The notes under the pieces were generated by a model. The model did not search any database. It had not been told where the DNA came from and saw nothing but the letters and a program-made list of their open reading frames with translations. A stretch of 64,000 nt of DNA from Desulfonatronovibrio magnus (GTDB lineage: Bacteria > Desulfobacterota > Desulfovibrionia > Desulfovibrionales > Desulfonatronovibrionaceae). The stretch is from the NCBI RefSeq assembly GCF_000934755.1, contig NZ_JYNP01000018.1, forward strand, positions 45,748 to 109,747, in the 5' to 3' direction. Below, piece by piece: positions 36,276-46,335 of this stretch. The position numbers and the translations under genes are program-made. Each line of letters begins with the position of its first letter. The stretch's first letter is position 1.

Positions 36276-37919
36276 TTAATAGTTTACTTTTCGAATCTCA
36301 ATTATCCTTGCATCAAAATCATCCAAAACCTTTTTAACTACTGGATGGTTGAGAGCCTTTGTGCGGAAAGAGGAATTGTTTTCTGGTGCGTCATGTACAA
36401 GGCTAAGCTTTACCTGAGAGCCAAAATACTGTTGAGTTAGCGACGTAAGCTCTCTTTGCCGCTCACTCTTATTTAAAGAATCGTAGACAAAGCTCTGCTT
36501 GCAGACAATTTTAAGCTCATCTTCCTCAATAATGCCCGGGCAACTTTTGAGCATCCTTACTAAAGCTGCTTCATCAGGTCCTTTAGTGTTACAAAATTCT
36601 ACAAATCCATCCCAGTCTTTTTTAACCTGATTATCTGCTTTTTGCTCTTCATTATCTTGAGAACCTGCATGATCTTCCGGAGATTCCTTTTCAAAATCAT
36701 CAGCTGCCTGTGCCTGCTCAGGCTTTTTAAGCTCTGTATTGTCATTTCGTTGCGGGACAATGGAGGTGTCAGGGGCAGATGTCAAAGACGAAGCAGGCAG
36801 ATCAGTATATTTGTCCACTGGCAAAAGTTCAGGTAAACAGGCAAGATTGAAAAGCAGCAGTTCTAAAGCAGTAGCTGGCTCATTGCTTCTGACAATATTT
36901 TTCTGCTCTTCAATAACCATTTGCCATGCTGCATGAATAATTGTGCCAGGAAAGGCTCTGGCCATGTCCTGCCAGAAAGTCAGTTCTGCCTCAGGAAGAT
37001 CAAGTATGGAAGCTGCCCTGGGACCAGCCTGCGATATCAGAAAAACATTCCTCCAGCATGAAGAAAATTCCAGCAGAAAAAAGTTAATATCCAAGCCCTG
37101 CTCCAGCATCTTGCCCAGTTCTGTATGTAAAACCAGTAAATCCTTTGCTGAAACAGCCTGGAAAATCCTTGCATACACTTCATGCCCGGCCAGTCCCAGC
37201 AGGTCTCTCACACTGGCAGAGTCAATTTTTTCACCTCCCAGGGCAATCACCTGTCCCAAAATGGACATTGAGTCTCGTACACTTCCGGCACCCCTTCGGG
37301 CAATAAGTTTAACGGCATCAAGGTCATATTCAACCTTTTCAGAATCCAGAACAGATGACAAGTGTCTAACTAACTCATCAAGGGGTACCATTTTGAAAAC
37401 ATAATGCTGGCACCTGCTGACTACAGTCACTGGAAACTTTTCCGGAGCAGTGGTAGCCATGATGAAAACACAGTGACGTGGCGGTTCTTCCAAAGTTTTC
37501 AGCAGAGCATTGAAAGCCCCTTTTGACAGCATGTGCCCTTCATCAATAATGATAACCTTGTATTTTCCACTCATAGGCACATAAACTGCGTCTTCACGCA
37601 ATTTACGAACATTATCCACCCCGGTATGCGATGCAGCATCTATTTCCATAACATCAGGAAAAGCTCCTTTAGATATCTGCCGACAATTAGAGCATGAATT
37701 GCAAGGCTCAAAATCAGGACCATTACGGCAGTTGATAGCCTTGGCCATAATTCTGGCAGCAGTTGTCTTACCCACACCCCTTGTTCCACTAAACAGATAA
37801 GCATTGGCAGGCTTATCCTGCTGAGAGGCTGTGGACAGAACCTTTTTGATAAAGTCCTGCCCCACAATATCTTTGAAGCGTTGCGGTCTGTATTTTGCTG
37901 TCAGCCCTACTCTTGCCAT
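36276..37919 (-). CDS. dnaX: DNA polymerase III gamma/tau subunit
   Basis: A 547-residue DnaX. It has Walker A GTRGVGKTTAARI, the four-cysteine zinc site in CRNGPDFEPCNSCSNC, DEAH-like box IIIDEGHML, and sensor regions LKTLEEPPRHCVFI and VVSRCQHYVF. The C-terminal tau-like part is acidic and variable (about 400-460). It loads the sliding clamp. It is first of the dnaX-ybaB-recR run. Confidence 0.95.
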   Translation of the reverse strand: MARVGLTAKYRPQRFKDIVGQDFIKKVLSTASQQDKPANAYLFSGTRGVGKTTAARIMAKAINCRNGPDFEPCNSCSNCRQISKGAFPDVMEIDAASHTGVDNVRKLREDAVYVPMSGKYKVIIIDEGHMLSKGAFNALLKTLEEPPRHCVFIMATTAPEKFPVTVVSRCQHYVFKMVPLDELVRHLSSVLDSEKVEYDLDAVKLIARRGAGSVRDSMSILGQVIALGGEKIDSASVRDLLGLAGHEVYARIFQAVSAKDLLVLHTELGKMLEQGLDINFFLLEFSSCWRNVFLISQAGPRAASILDLPEAELTFWQDMARAFPGTIIHAAWQMVIEEQKNIVRSNEPATALELLLFNLACLPELLPVDKYTDLPASSLTSAPDTSIVPQRNDNTELKKPEQAQAADDFEKESPEDHAGSQDNEEQKADNQVKKDWDGFVEFCNTKGPDEAALVRMLKSCPGIIEEDELKIVCKQSFVYDSLNKSERQRELTSLTQQYFGSQVKLSLVHDAPENNSSFRTKALNHPVVKKVLDDFDARIIEIRKVNY

Positions 37920-38065
37920 TAACTTCTCACTTACCAGGATGTTCTAAGTTCAAATCAAAGATTGCATAACACTGCTGAAACTATTCTGCACGGGAACATT
38001 ATGCGTTTCTGAAAAGTTAACTGGGGACAGTTCCCGTGCCAAGCTGTCACAACGGGGATTAAACT

Positions 38066-38210
38066 CCTAATGCGGGCCATGCCCGCAACCCAGTTATCTG
38101 TTACTTGTTGATTGTTATCAGGGTAAGGAAATGAATTCAGGCTTTTGTGCTTCAACAATTAGCTGATAACAATTTCTTGTTTTTTTATGACAGGGTTTCA
38201 AGAGTCAGTA
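38066..38210 (+). repeat. E-type repeat with variant core
   Basis: The left end CCTAATGCGGGCCATGCCC and CAACCCAG matches E repeats. The right end AATTTCTTGTTTTTTTATGA followed by CAGGGTTTCAAGAGTCAGTAACT is a variant of their right end. The core between (TTATCTGTTACTTG...TAGCTGATAAC) is unrelated to the usual E core and equals the inverted copy at 17713-17830. It fills the dnaX-ilvE gap together with a short GGGGACAGTTCCCGTGCC remnant at about 38023. Confidence 0.7.
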
Positions 38211-38273
38211 ACTAAATAGCTATGCCAATTGAACAGCTAAACAGCAACAACAATTACAGTTGCACTGTGAAGA

Positions 38274-39197
38274 TTATATATTATAGTTGGTCAACCAGCC
38301 TGCGTACTTCAGGTTTTCACCATGTACCACCTTGAAGTATTCACTTTGCAGCAACAGGCTTGTTGGTCCGGCTTTGCCTGCTCCAATAGTTCTTCGATCA
38401 ACTTCTCTTATGGGAGTAACCTCGGCAGCTGTTCCGCAGAAAAAGGCCTCATCAGCCATATAAAGCTCATCTCTGGTAAATCTTTGTTCAGTTACTTCAT
38501 AGCCCATATCCCTTGCAAGAGTAATGAGTGAGTCTCTGGTAATTCCACCAAGGATCGGTCCAAGAGGAGGTGTTTTGAGCTTGCTGTTTTTGATGATAAA
38601 AATATTCTCACCTGTAGCCTCGGCTACATATCCATCCACGTCCAGCATAAGAGCTTCGTCATATCCATCAGCAACAGCCTCTCGCTTGGCCAGAACAGAA
38701 TTTACATAATTTCCAGCCACCTTAGCCTTAGTCATCATAACATTAACATGATGTCGCGTGAAACTGGATGTTTTAACCCTGATTCCTTTCTTTAGTGCTT
38801 CTTCACCAAGATAGGCACCCCACGGCCATGTGGCAATTATGAGTCGAACAGGATTTTCACCGGGATGCACCCCCATGGCGCCGTCTCCAATAAAGGCCAG
38901 AGGTCTGATATAGCCCTGATCCAGCTTGTTTGCCTTGAGGGTTTCAAGAATTGCTGCACTGATCTCTTCCTGTGTGAAAGGAATTTTCATTTCAACTGTT
39001 TTGCCCGATCCCAGCAGTCTGGCCACATGTTCTTCTAAACGAAAAACAGCTGATGAGCCATCCTTGCACTTATAGCATCTAATACCCTCAAAGACCCCTA
39101 CCCCATAATGCAAAGCGTGAGTCAAAACATGTACATTTGCCTCATCCCATGGCACAAGCTTTCCATCAAACCAGATTTTCTCAGCTTTCTGAATCAT
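38274..39197 (-). CDS. ilvE: branched-chain amino acid aminotransferase
   Basis: A 307-residue fold-type IV PLP enzyme. The PLP lysine is K159 in [26 protein letters not shown] and [16 protein letters not shown] are the other family signatures. It interconverts leucine, isoleucine and valine with their 2-oxo acids. It stands alone, with a MITE remnant just upstream of its start. Confidence 0.95.
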   Translation of the reverse strand: MIQKAEKIWFDGKLVPWDEANVHVLTHALHYGVGVFEGIRCYKCKDGSSAVFRLEEHVARLLGSGKTVEMKIPFTQEEISAAILETLKANKLDQGYIRPLAFIGDGAMGVHPGENPVRLIIATWPWGAYLGEEALKKGIRVKTSSFTRHHVNVMMTKAKVAGNYVNSVLAKREAVADGYDEALMLDVDGYVAEATGENIFIIKNSKLKTPPLGPILGGITRDSLITLARDMGYEVTEQRFTRDELYMADEAFFCGTAAEVTPIREVDRRTIGAGKAGPTSLLLQSEYFKVVHGENLKYAGWLTNYNI

Positions 39198-39222
39198 ATT
39201 TTTCTCCTCTTGATAATATAAT

Positions 39223-39275
39223 GTAATAGTTTAGCCAGTATCCGTGCTTTCTTTAGAAAAGAGCTAAACTGTTAC
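39223..39275 (+). mobile_element. short MITE remnant upstream of ilvE
   Basis: Both inverted ends remain (GTAATAGTTTAGCC at 39223 and GCTAAACTGTTAC ending 39275), with only about 25 bases between them. TTGATAAT occurs at 39210-39217 and at 39276-39283, but the left copy is five bases away from the element end. It lies in the 95-base gap between der and ilvE. Confidence 0.68.
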
Positions 39276-39292
39276 TTGATAATAAACTGTTA

Positions 39293-40624
39293 CTATTTTT
39301 TCAGTTTGTCTCCTCGACTGGCTCTAAACACCAGGCGCAAAGGGGCCATATTCAATTTGAACAACTTGCGAATCTGTTTTTCAAGATATTTTTTGTAGGA
39401 AGCCTTGAGCAGTTGAGGATTATTAACAAAAAAAACAAACTCAGGTGGATTGGATCCAGCCTGGGTCATGTAATAAATTTTTGCACGCCTGCCCTTGATT
39501 GAAGGAGGCTGGTGCCTCTCAGTTGCATCCTTAACCAGTCTGTTTAACTCTCCTGTTCCAATTCTGACCTGGCACTGCTCCCACAGCTTTTCTGCCAGAG
39601 ATATAAGCCCGCCAAGACCGGACCTGGTAATAGTCGAGGTATATACAACCGGAGCGTGAGAACAGAACCCCAGTTCTCTAACAAACATCTCCCTAAGCTG
39701 ACCCTGCTTTGACCTTGGAACAAGATCAATCTTGTTCACCAAAGCAATAAACGGCGACTTTTCGCGGTCTAAAAAGGATAAAAGCTTTTTGTCCTGTGCA
39801 ACCACACCGCTCAGGGCATCAAGAACAATAAACACAACATCCGCCCTTTTGCTGCTTTTAAGGGCCTTGAGAACGCTGAATCTTTCCAGATCATCGTAAA
39901 TTACTGTTCTACGCCGGACACCAGCTGTATCAATGAATGTATATCTGCGATTATTCTTTTCTAAAGTGATATCAACACAATCTCTTGTGGTGCCTGCTTC
40001 TGAACTGACCAAAACCCTGTTTTCGCCGGTCAAAGCATTAATTAGCGAAGATTTGCCTACATTGGGACGACCCAGCATAGAGAGTCTTAAACCAAGTGAT
40101 TTTTCCTGATCATGTTCAATATTCCCTTCAGGCAGTCTGGATAATACCTCCTCCATAAGTTCATGGATATTATAACCATGGGCTGCCGAAACCGGAGTGG
40201 CGTCTATTCCGAGAGAGTAAAAGTCAGTCATTAAAGCAGTGCTTTTTTCTTCGCCGTCCACTTTATTAACCGCAACATGCACCGGCCTGTTGCTTTGTCT
40301 TAACATAACCGCCAGCTGTTCATCCAGCCTTGTCAAGCCTTCTCTGGCATCCACCACCATGAGAATCAGGTCTGCAGCCTCCAGAGCTTCAGCAGCCTGC
40401 TGAAAGATCTCTTTTTCCATGACATCCTGGTTGTTTAGAATCAGCCCCCCTGTATCTACAAGATTAAACGCTTCCTGCCCATGAATGCGCACGGTTCCAT
40501 ACAGCCTGTCCCTGGTTACCCCAGGACGGTCATGAGTGATGGCCTTATTCTGCCGAATCATTCGATTGAAAAGAGTGGATTTGCCCACATTGGGCCGGCC
40601 GGCAATAACTACATAAGGAAGCAT
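39293..40624 (-). CDS. der: ribosome biogenesis GTPase Der (EngA)
   Basis: A 443-residue protein with two tandem GTPase domains. The first has GRPNVGKSTLFN, DTGGL and NKVD. The second has GRPNVGKSSLIN, DTAGV and NKID. A C-terminal KH-like domain ends the protein. It acts in 50S subunit assembly. Length and layout are normal. Forty-one bases separate it from mtnA, transcribed in the same direction. Confidence 0.97.
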   Translation of the reverse strand: MLPYVVIAGRPNVGKSTLFNRMIRQNKAITHDRPGVTRDRLYGTVRIHGQEAFNLVDTGGLILNNQDVMEKEIFQQAAEALEAADLILMVVDAREGLTRLDEQLAVMLRQSNRPVHVAVNKVDGEEKSTALMTDFYSLGIDATPVSAAHGYNIHELMEEVLSRLPEGNIEHDQEKSLGLRLSMLGRPNVGKSSLINALTGENRVLVSSEAGTTRDCVDITLEKNNRRYTFIDTAGVRRRTVIYDDLERFSVLKALKSSKRADVVFIVLDALSGVVAQDKKLLSFLDREKSPFIALVNKIDLVPRSKQGQLREMFVRELGFCSHAPVVYTSTITRSGLGGLISLAEKLWEQCQVRIGTGELNRLVKDATERHQPPSIKGRRAKIYYMTQAGSNPPEFVFFVNNPQLLKASYKKYLEKQIRKLFKLNMAPLRLVFRASRGDKLKK

Positions 40625-40665
40625 GATTTATCCTGTCCACGCGGAAGTAAAGCTGTTCACGTGCA

Positions 40666-41712
40666 TTATGCTCCAGGGGCCTGGGCACAAACACGGTTTA
40701 TGGCTTCATCGTAAGGCTTGTGCAGTATGCCGTATTCCGTGATTATTGCTGATATTAAGGTGGATGGTGTGATGTCAAAGGCAAAATTGTATACGCCGAC
40801 ATTCTCGGGAAGGATTAATTTGCCATTAATAAACTTTACTTCATCAGGAGTTCTGTCTTCAATGGGAATATCTTTTCCAGACTTTGTTCTGATATCAATA
40901 GTGGAAAGCGGGGCTGCAACATAAAATGGCACTCCATGAGCTGAAGCTGCCAGGGCAACTCCATAAGTGCCGATTTTATTGGCAACATCTCCATTGGCAG
41001 CTATGCGGTCCGCACCTACGACCACCTTGTCAACCAGACCCTGCTGCATAAGATGCGCACAGGCATTGTCGCAGGCTACTGTCACCTCTATTCCGTCCTG
41101 CTCCAGCTCATATGCAGTCAATCTGGAACCCTGCAGAAATGGACGAGTTTCATTGGCAATGACCTTTACTTTTTTACCCTGGTCAACTGCCGCTCGAACA
41201 ACTCCAAGAGCCGTGCCGTATCCGCCTGTAGCCAGGGCACCGGCATTACAGTGAGTCATAACAGTATCGCCGTCATTGATTAGTTCAGCGCCATAACCAC
41301 CCATTCTTTTATTAATGGCAATATCTTTACTGTGCAAATCCATAGCTTTATCTAACCAAAGCTTTATAAGATCATCAGTTGATTCAGGTTGCCCCTTCAA
41401 CTGCTCATGAAGCATTACTTCTACTGCCCATGCAAGGTTGGCTGCAGTTGGTCTGGCGTGAGCAATGTCACGTAGTTTTTTCTCAAGGGATGCCTTCCAG
41501 TCATTTCTTGCTGCAACTTCATTACAGGCCAGAACACAGCCGAACGCTGCAGTTACTCCAATAGCTGGTGCTCCCCGCACTACCATTTGTTGAAGCGCAT
41601 AAACTATATCCTGAGTGCCGACGCACTCAAACCATTCTTCTTTATGCGGCAACAGCCTCTGATCCAGAAGCATGAGGCAGCCTTTTTCCTTGTTAAAATA
41701 GATATGTTCCAT
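40666..41712 (-). CDS. mtnA: S-methyl-5-thioribose-1-phosphate isomerase
   Basis: A 348-residue protein of the eIF-2B-like isomerase family. It has [15 protein letters not shown], the catalytic cysteine in [19 protein letters not shown], and the aspartate in [20 protein letters not shown]. It converts methylthioribose 1-phosphate to methylthioribulose 1-phosphate in methionine salvage. No other salvage genes are nearby. Confidence 0.95.
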   Translation of the reverse strand: MEHIYFNKEKGCLMLLDQRLLPHKEEWFECVGTQDIVYALQQMVVRGAPAIGVTAAFGCVLACNEVAARNDWKASLEKKLRDIAHARPTAANLAWAVEVMLHEQLKGQPESTDDLIKLWLDKAMDLHSKDIAINKRMGGYGAELINDGDTVMTHCNAGALATGGYGTALGVVRAAVDQGKKVKVIANETRPFLQGSRLTAYELEQDGIEVTVACDNACAHLMQQGLVDKVVVGADRIAANGDVANKIGTYGVALAASAHGVPFYVAAPLSTIDIRTKSGKDIPIEDRTPDEVKFINGKLILPENVGVYNFAFDITPSTLISAIITEYGILHKPYDEAINRVCAQAPGA

Positions 41713-41779
41713 TAATTATTTCCCTGAAAAAAATCGAGCAAAAATGATATTAATAAGGAAGTGATCATTTAGATCAAAC

Positions 41780-42043
41780 CTCCCCCAACCCCTCCTTGAA
41801 AAGGAGGGGAGTACTCCGTGTTGTGCTCCAGATACGACTGGGTTGCGCCACATCAAACTTCTGAAGTAATTGATATAAAATTGCAATTGCTTGAAAATAG
41901 GTCTGGACCCAGGATCAAGTCAGGAATGACGGCCAGGGGCAACGAATCCCCGTCATCTGACCCCTGACCTCTGACCTCTGCCCTCTGACCTCTGACCTCT
42001 GACTTCTGACTTCTGATCCCTGACTACTGATCCCTGACTACTG
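41780..42043. repeat. hairpin and heptamer tract after gatB
   Basis: The gap between gatB and mtnA holds a strong stem, CCCCTCCTTGAAAAGGAGGGG (41789-41809), with no U-run after it. A diverged segment similar to the AGGATCAAGTCAGGAATGACG core lies at about 41911-41932. A long tract of heptamers of type CTCTGAC/CTACTGA lies at 41956-42043. The gatB stop codon is inside the last repeat unit. Confidence 0.68.
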
Positions 42044-43471
42044 CAACTTCCGGTTCAGCAACTCATTAACCATTGCCGGATTTGCCTGACCTTTGGTCTG
42101 CTTCATAATCTGCCCCACAAAAAAGCCCATAAGCTTTTTCTGGCCATCTTTAAATCTCTGAACTTCCTGAGGATGAGCTTCAAGGACCTGGTCAACCATA
42201 GTTTCAAGAGCAGAAGAATCTGATATCTGCACCAGACCTTTATCTTTAACAACCTTTTCCGGTTCAGTACCGGTTTCAAACACCTCTGAAAAAACAGTTT
42301 TGGCAATTTTTCCACTTATGGTGCCTTCATCCACCATGCGCACTATGCAGGACAGTTGATCAGGCTTTAAGCTGATCTCTGCAACGCGTTGTCCTGTATC
42401 ATTAAGTTTGCTCATGAGGTCGCCAACTATCCAGTTACTTATCTTCCTGGGTTGATTGTAAGCTTTGACCGAGGCTTCAAAGAAATTGGCCAGTTCCTTC
42501 TCTGATGTGAGCACAGCAGCATCCGGCTCTGGCAGATTGTACTGCGTGATAAAACGCTGCATTCGTGCCCCGGGTAGTTCTGGCAATGCTTTTTTCAACT
42601 CTTCAACCCAGTCAGGATCAATAATAAGAGGAGTCAGGTCAGGATCAGGAAAATACCTGTAATCGTGTGCTTCTTCCTTACCGCGCATGGATCTGGTCAT
42701 TCCTTTATCAACATCGTAAAGTCTGGTTTCCTGCACAATTGCCTCGCCGTCATCAAGCAGTTCGGCTTGTCTCATTATTTCGTATTCCAGGGCCTTTTGC
42801 ACATGCCTGAAAGAGTTTAGGTTCTTTATTTCAGCCCTGGTTCCAAATTCTTCACGCCCTGTGGGTCTTAAAGAAATATTTGCATCACAGCGAAAGCTGC
42901 CTTCTTCCATGTTGCCATCGCATATTTCAAGATAAAGAAGGATGCCGCGCAAGGACTTAAGGTAAGCTACAGCTTCAGCAGGACTTCTGATGTCCGGCTC
43001 AGAAACAATTTCTAAAAGGGGTACTCCTGTTCTGTTCAGATCCACATAACTCATATTGTCAGTAGAGGAATGGATTGATTTGCCTGCATCTTCCTCCATG
43101 TGAATCCTGGTAATTCCTATTACTTTTTCCAGACTATCCACAGCAATTCTTATCTTACCGTGTTCAGCAAGAGGCTCCTCATACTGAGAAATCTGATAAC
43201 CTTTGGGAAGATCAGGGTAAAAATAATTCTTTCTGGCAAAGACAGATCTGTCATTGACCCGGCATTCTACAGCAAGGGCCATTTTCAATCCAAACTCCAC
43301 AGCCTTCTGGTTAAGTACCGGCAACACCCCTGGCATTCCACAGCAGACAGGACATGTATTTTCATTAGGCCCCTGACCAAACATGGTTGAACAACCACAG
43401 AAGATCTTGGACTTGGTTTTCAATTGTGCATGAACTTCCAGCCCGATTACGGTCTCATATCTGTTCATCAA
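42038..43471 (-). CDS. gatB: aspartyl/glutamyl-tRNA amidotransferase subunit B
   Basis: A 477-residue GatB. The cradle domain has [20 protein letters not shown] and [35 protein letters not shown] and the C-terminal YqeY-like tail domain ([17 protein letters not shown]) are present. It transamidates misacylated Glu-tRNA(Gln) and possibly Asp-tRNA(Asn), with GatA and GatC, whose genes are not in this window. The last codons and stop overlap a heptamer tandem array. Confidence 0.97.
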   Translation of the reverse strand: MMNRYETVIGLEVHAQLKTKSKIFCGCSTMFGQGPNENTCPVCCGMPGVLPVLNQKAVEFGLKMALAVECRVNDRSVFARKNYFYPDLPKGYQISQYEEPLAEHGKIRIAVDSLEKVIGITRIHMEEDAGKSIHSSTDNMSYVDLNRTGVPLLEIVSEPDIRSPAEAVAYLKSLRGILLYLEICDGNMEEGSFRCDANISLRPTGREEFGTRAEIKNLNSFRHVQKALEYEIMRQAELLDDGEAIVQETRLYDVDKGMTRSMRGKEEAHDYRYFPDPDLTPLIIDPDWVEELKKALPELPGARMQRFITQYNLPEPDAAVLTSEKELANFFEASVKAYNQPRKISNWIVGDLMSKLNDTGQRVAEISLKPDQLSCIVRMVDEGTISGKIAKTVFSEVFETGTEPEKVVKDKGLVQISDSSALETMVDQVLEAHPQEVQRFKDGQKKLMGFFVGQIMKQTKGQANPAMVNELLNRKLQ

Positions 43472-43689
43472 TATCTCCGAGAGTATTTTATTATAAAATG
43501 ACAGGCATAAGCTGCAAATTATTAACTCAGGTCTGCTTAGAAGTCAAAAACAAGTATGGATAAATCCAGCCAAAAATAGCAGCCTAATTCTCCATTGCTG
43601 TTTTATAGTAAAATTGTATCCGCACTATAGCAGTTCACTCAGCAGGCTGTTTATTGAAGTTATTCTCCAACCTTACAGGCAACAAAACC

Positions 43690-43975
43690 AAATAAGCAAT
43701 AAATTCAGAGCACTATGGCTTTACCATACAGATTGCTTCGGTCGCTTAGGCTCCCTCGTGGGTAACAGGTTTTGAGCAACTACATCCCTGACAGCTCAGG
43801 TGTCATTGCGAGCGAGTCTTTTTACCCTGAATACACGCAGTGTAGGCGCAGCCATTCAACTGGGGCGAGCGCGGCAGTCCTTGTTGCGAGCAAAGCGAAG
43901 CTATCTCGTGTTAAGGCTATTGCAAGTTACTCACTGGTTTGGTCCCGGCTGCCCGGGTGTGAGAAGCTTTCAACT
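43690..43975 (-). repeat. cassette-like unit, TCATTGCGAGCGAGTC core
   Basis: The core (about 43713-43922) matches the units at 14898 and 15575, including the stretch ACACGCAGTGTAGGCGCAGC. The junction palindrome starts AGTTACT at 43925, contains GGTCCCGGCTGCCCGGG and ends AGAAGCTT. The right outer end is decayed. About 220 bases between this and gatB show nothing recognisable. Confidence 0.65.
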
Positions 43976-44002
43976 CACAAGTTCATTAAACAGACTGATT
44001 TA

Positions 44003-45820
44003 TTATTCATCAACTGAGTCATGCATTTCAGGAAGAGTGAAATAAAATGTCGCACCCTGACCGGGCTTGCTTTCCACCCACAACTTGCCGCCATGCTTTT
44101 CAACAAACTCCTTGCATAGCATAAGTCCCAATCCAGTTCCTCTCTCACCTTCAGTCCCTCTTGTGGAAAACTTACCTCCTTGAGAAAACAGTCTGGCGAT
44201 GGTTTTTTCATCCATGCCCAGCCCGTTATCTTCAACAACAATTTTTATCATCTTATTCTGTTTTTCTGCCTTAAAGTTGATCTCACCTTTGCGTCTCGTA
44301 TATTTTACAGCATTGGCAAGAATATTACGAACAACAGTGCTCACCATGGACTTATCAGCAAGAATTGAAATATCATCTGGTATCGCTACATGCAGAGCTA
44401 TTTCTTTCTGCACGAGTCTGGGCTTTATAAGTTCAAGACTAAAATCCGCGATTTCAGACAATGTCAGGGGGGCGGGCTCGAACTCTATCAAACCTCTCTG
44501 AACCCTGGACCACTCAAGCAGGTTGTTAAGCAGGTTGTATAAATTATCAGCATTGGACTTCATTTCTCTGGCAAGATTACGGATATCTTCATGAGACATA
44601 CTGTCAATATGCTTGTCCAGCAGTCTGATGAAGTTTAGAAATCCGATAAAAGGTGATTTCAGGTCATGTGCTATTATGGAGAAAAACTTGTCCTTTTCGT
44701 TTAATGTCCTTTCCAGGCGACAATTGACTTTTTTTAGCTCGTTTTCCGCCTTGGTTTTCTCACTGATGGCCCGGGCAAGCTTGACATGACCAAAGCTCAG
44801 GTCGGAAACAAGGTTGGCAAGTCTGGTGTAAAAGGTCATGGCCAGCTGTACTGTTTCCCTGGAAAACCTGGGCACCCGGTTCAAAGCCTGAAGATACTCT
44901 TCCTGATCAAAACCGTATTTGAGGGCCTGAGCCTTAAATATTTCCACATCAGGCTCTTCACCTGCAAAAAGAAACTGTCCGAGGTAAAGATTCCCAAGAT
45001 GCTTTCGGCCAATAATAATGGGCGTTGAGATATCCCACATATTATTTTTGCACTTATACAGCTTGAACTTACCGGGCACTCCAGGGCCGGCCAGAAAAAT
45101 ATCACTTTCCAGACAGTTCTTACAGGTTTCAGGATGGACCCGGTGAAAAAGAGTACATATATCCTGCCAGCCTGTAGCAACAAGAATTTTGCCTTTTATA
45201 TTTAAAATTGCACTGCCGATATTGGTCAAATTGTAAAAATCATCCATCAGATGCTGTAAAGCGGGTACATCTACAATATCTTCCAGATCAAGGTCGCCAA
45301 TATCTCCTTCTGGTGAAACAAGGGTTAACAGTTTGTGCCTGACCCGGGCTTCACTCTTTCTCAGGGCATCTTCCATTTCCTTTCGTTCCGTGATGTCTTT
45401 GATCAGACCATCGTAGGAAAGCACATGCCCCTGATCATCAAAATTCTGCACAATAGTATTCATCACCCAACGAATTTTTCCATCTTTCCTGACGATCCTG
45501 TGCTCTAAGGATGGAGCCTGATCTCCGTTTAAAGCCTGTCTGGCCTGTTCTCTGACGTCGTCCTGATCTTCAGGCAGAACCATTTTAATCCAAAGATAAG
45601 GATCAGAGGCAAACTCCTGGGCAGTATAGCCGGTAACCGCAACACAAGAAGGACTGTGCTCTGTTTTTTCAGCCTGGCCCTGACTGACGGTTACAGTATA
45701 AAGATAGTCCGTCAATTCTTCAGTAATCCTTCTGAACCGTTCTTCACTGCGCTGCAGGGCTTTTTGTGCCTGAAGGCTCAATAATGAGCCTGTGTCACGA
45801 TAGTCATAAGAGTCATTCAT
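44003..45820 (-). CDS. PAS-PocR sensor histidine kinase
   Basis: A 605-residue cytoplasmic kinase. It has a PAS domain (about 25-150, with the PAC motif IVRKDGKIRWVMN). A PocR-type ligand-binding domain (about 175-330) contains NIKGKILVATGWQDIC, HPETCKNCLESD and NNMWDISTPIIIGRKHLGNL. A coiled linker follows, then HisKA (SIIAHDLKSPFIGF) and HATPase (NILANAVKYT, EDNGLGM, GTGLGLML). PocR domains sense small molecules or hydrocarbons through conserved cysteines. No partner regulator is adjacent, so it is an orphan. Confidence 0.88.
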   Translation of the reverse strand: MNDSYDYRDTGSLLSLQAQKALQRSEERFRRITEELTDYLYTVTVSQGQAEKTEHSPSCVAVTGYTAQEFASDPYLWIKMVLPEDQDDVREQARQALNGDQAPSLEHRIVRKDGKIRWVMNTIVQNFDDQGHVLSYDGLIKDITERKEMEDALRKSEARVRHKLLTLVSPEGDIGDLDLEDIVDVPALQHLMDDFYNLTNIGSAILNIKGKILVATGWQDICTLFHRVHPETCKNCLESDIFLAGPGVPGKFKLYKCKNNMWDISTPIIIGRKHLGNLYLGQFLFAGEEPDVEIFKAQALKYGFDQEEYLQALNRVPRFSRETVQLAMTFYTRLANLVSDLSFGHVKLARAISEKTKAENELKKVNCRLERTLNEKDKFFSIIAHDLKSPFIGFLNFIRLLDKHIDSMSHEDIRNLAREMKSNADNLYNLLNNLLEWSRVQRGLIEFEPAPLTLSEIADFSLELIKPRLVQKEIALHVAIPDDISILADKSMVSTVVRNILANAVKYTRRKGEINFKAEKQNKMIKIVVEDNGLGMDEKTIARLFSQGGKFSTRGTEGERGTGLGLMLCKEFVEKHGGKLWVESKPGQGATFYFTLPEMHDSVDE

Positions 45821-46058
45821 AAAAATAAACTCCAGCTGTAAAAGTTGAGTACAGAGTAAGACTGACAGAATAAACTGTCACAGTGCACATGCAGATATCT
45901 TAAATTCTACTCACTCAGTATACTCAACCATCACCTTTTTTGTTGCGAATTTTAAAAAAATGTGCAAAATTCTTCTCTGTGGATAATTTCTTTATTTTTT
46001 TATATCAGTCTAACCCTATTGAAAAAAAGCAGCGGACAGATAAAGAATTAAACTGTTC

Positions 46059-46240
46059 GTATCTGTTTAGCGCTTTGCATGTGGCATGGCTTCCTGCCCG
46101 GAGGCATACAGCCCGGAGGGGGACTGGCTCTTCCGGGACCCACTTGTCCCAAAAAATGAGATATTTTAAGCACAAAATAATGTTCAAGTGGGTCCCTGAG
46201 TGCCTGTCCCCTGCTTTCCTTAAAAGCGCTAAACAGATAC
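46059..46240 (+). mobile_element. complete MITE, GTATC-ended subfamily
   Basis: A 182-base element with perfect inverted ends GTATCTGTTTAGCGCTT and AAAGCGCTAAACAGATAC, and the two-fold GCCCGGAGG core at about 46097-46122. It is the uninterrupted form of the element at 283-999. AACTGTTC lies just left (46051-46058) and again four bases right of the element (46245-46252), an imperfect target duplication. It lies in the gap between two divergent kinase genes. Confidence 0.75.
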
Positions 46241-46335
46241 ACTGAACTGTTCAAAGTTTGGGATGCCTGACCACAACTTTTTACAAAACACCAATTATTT
46301 TTAGTTTCTTTGCCGGGTTGTTCAGCGGAAAGTTT

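Noticed and set aside
41789..41809. CCCCTCCTTGAAAAGGAGGGG stem as a terminator for gatB
   Set aside because: The stem is strong, but no U-run follows it on the minus strand, so intrinsic termination is doubtful. It is reported only as part of the repeat region.
46258..46335. TTG start extending the kinase gene upstream
   Set aside because: The 26 added residues are hydrophobic without homology, the TTG has no ribosome site, and the region overlaps the flank of a MITE. ATG 46336 is preferred.
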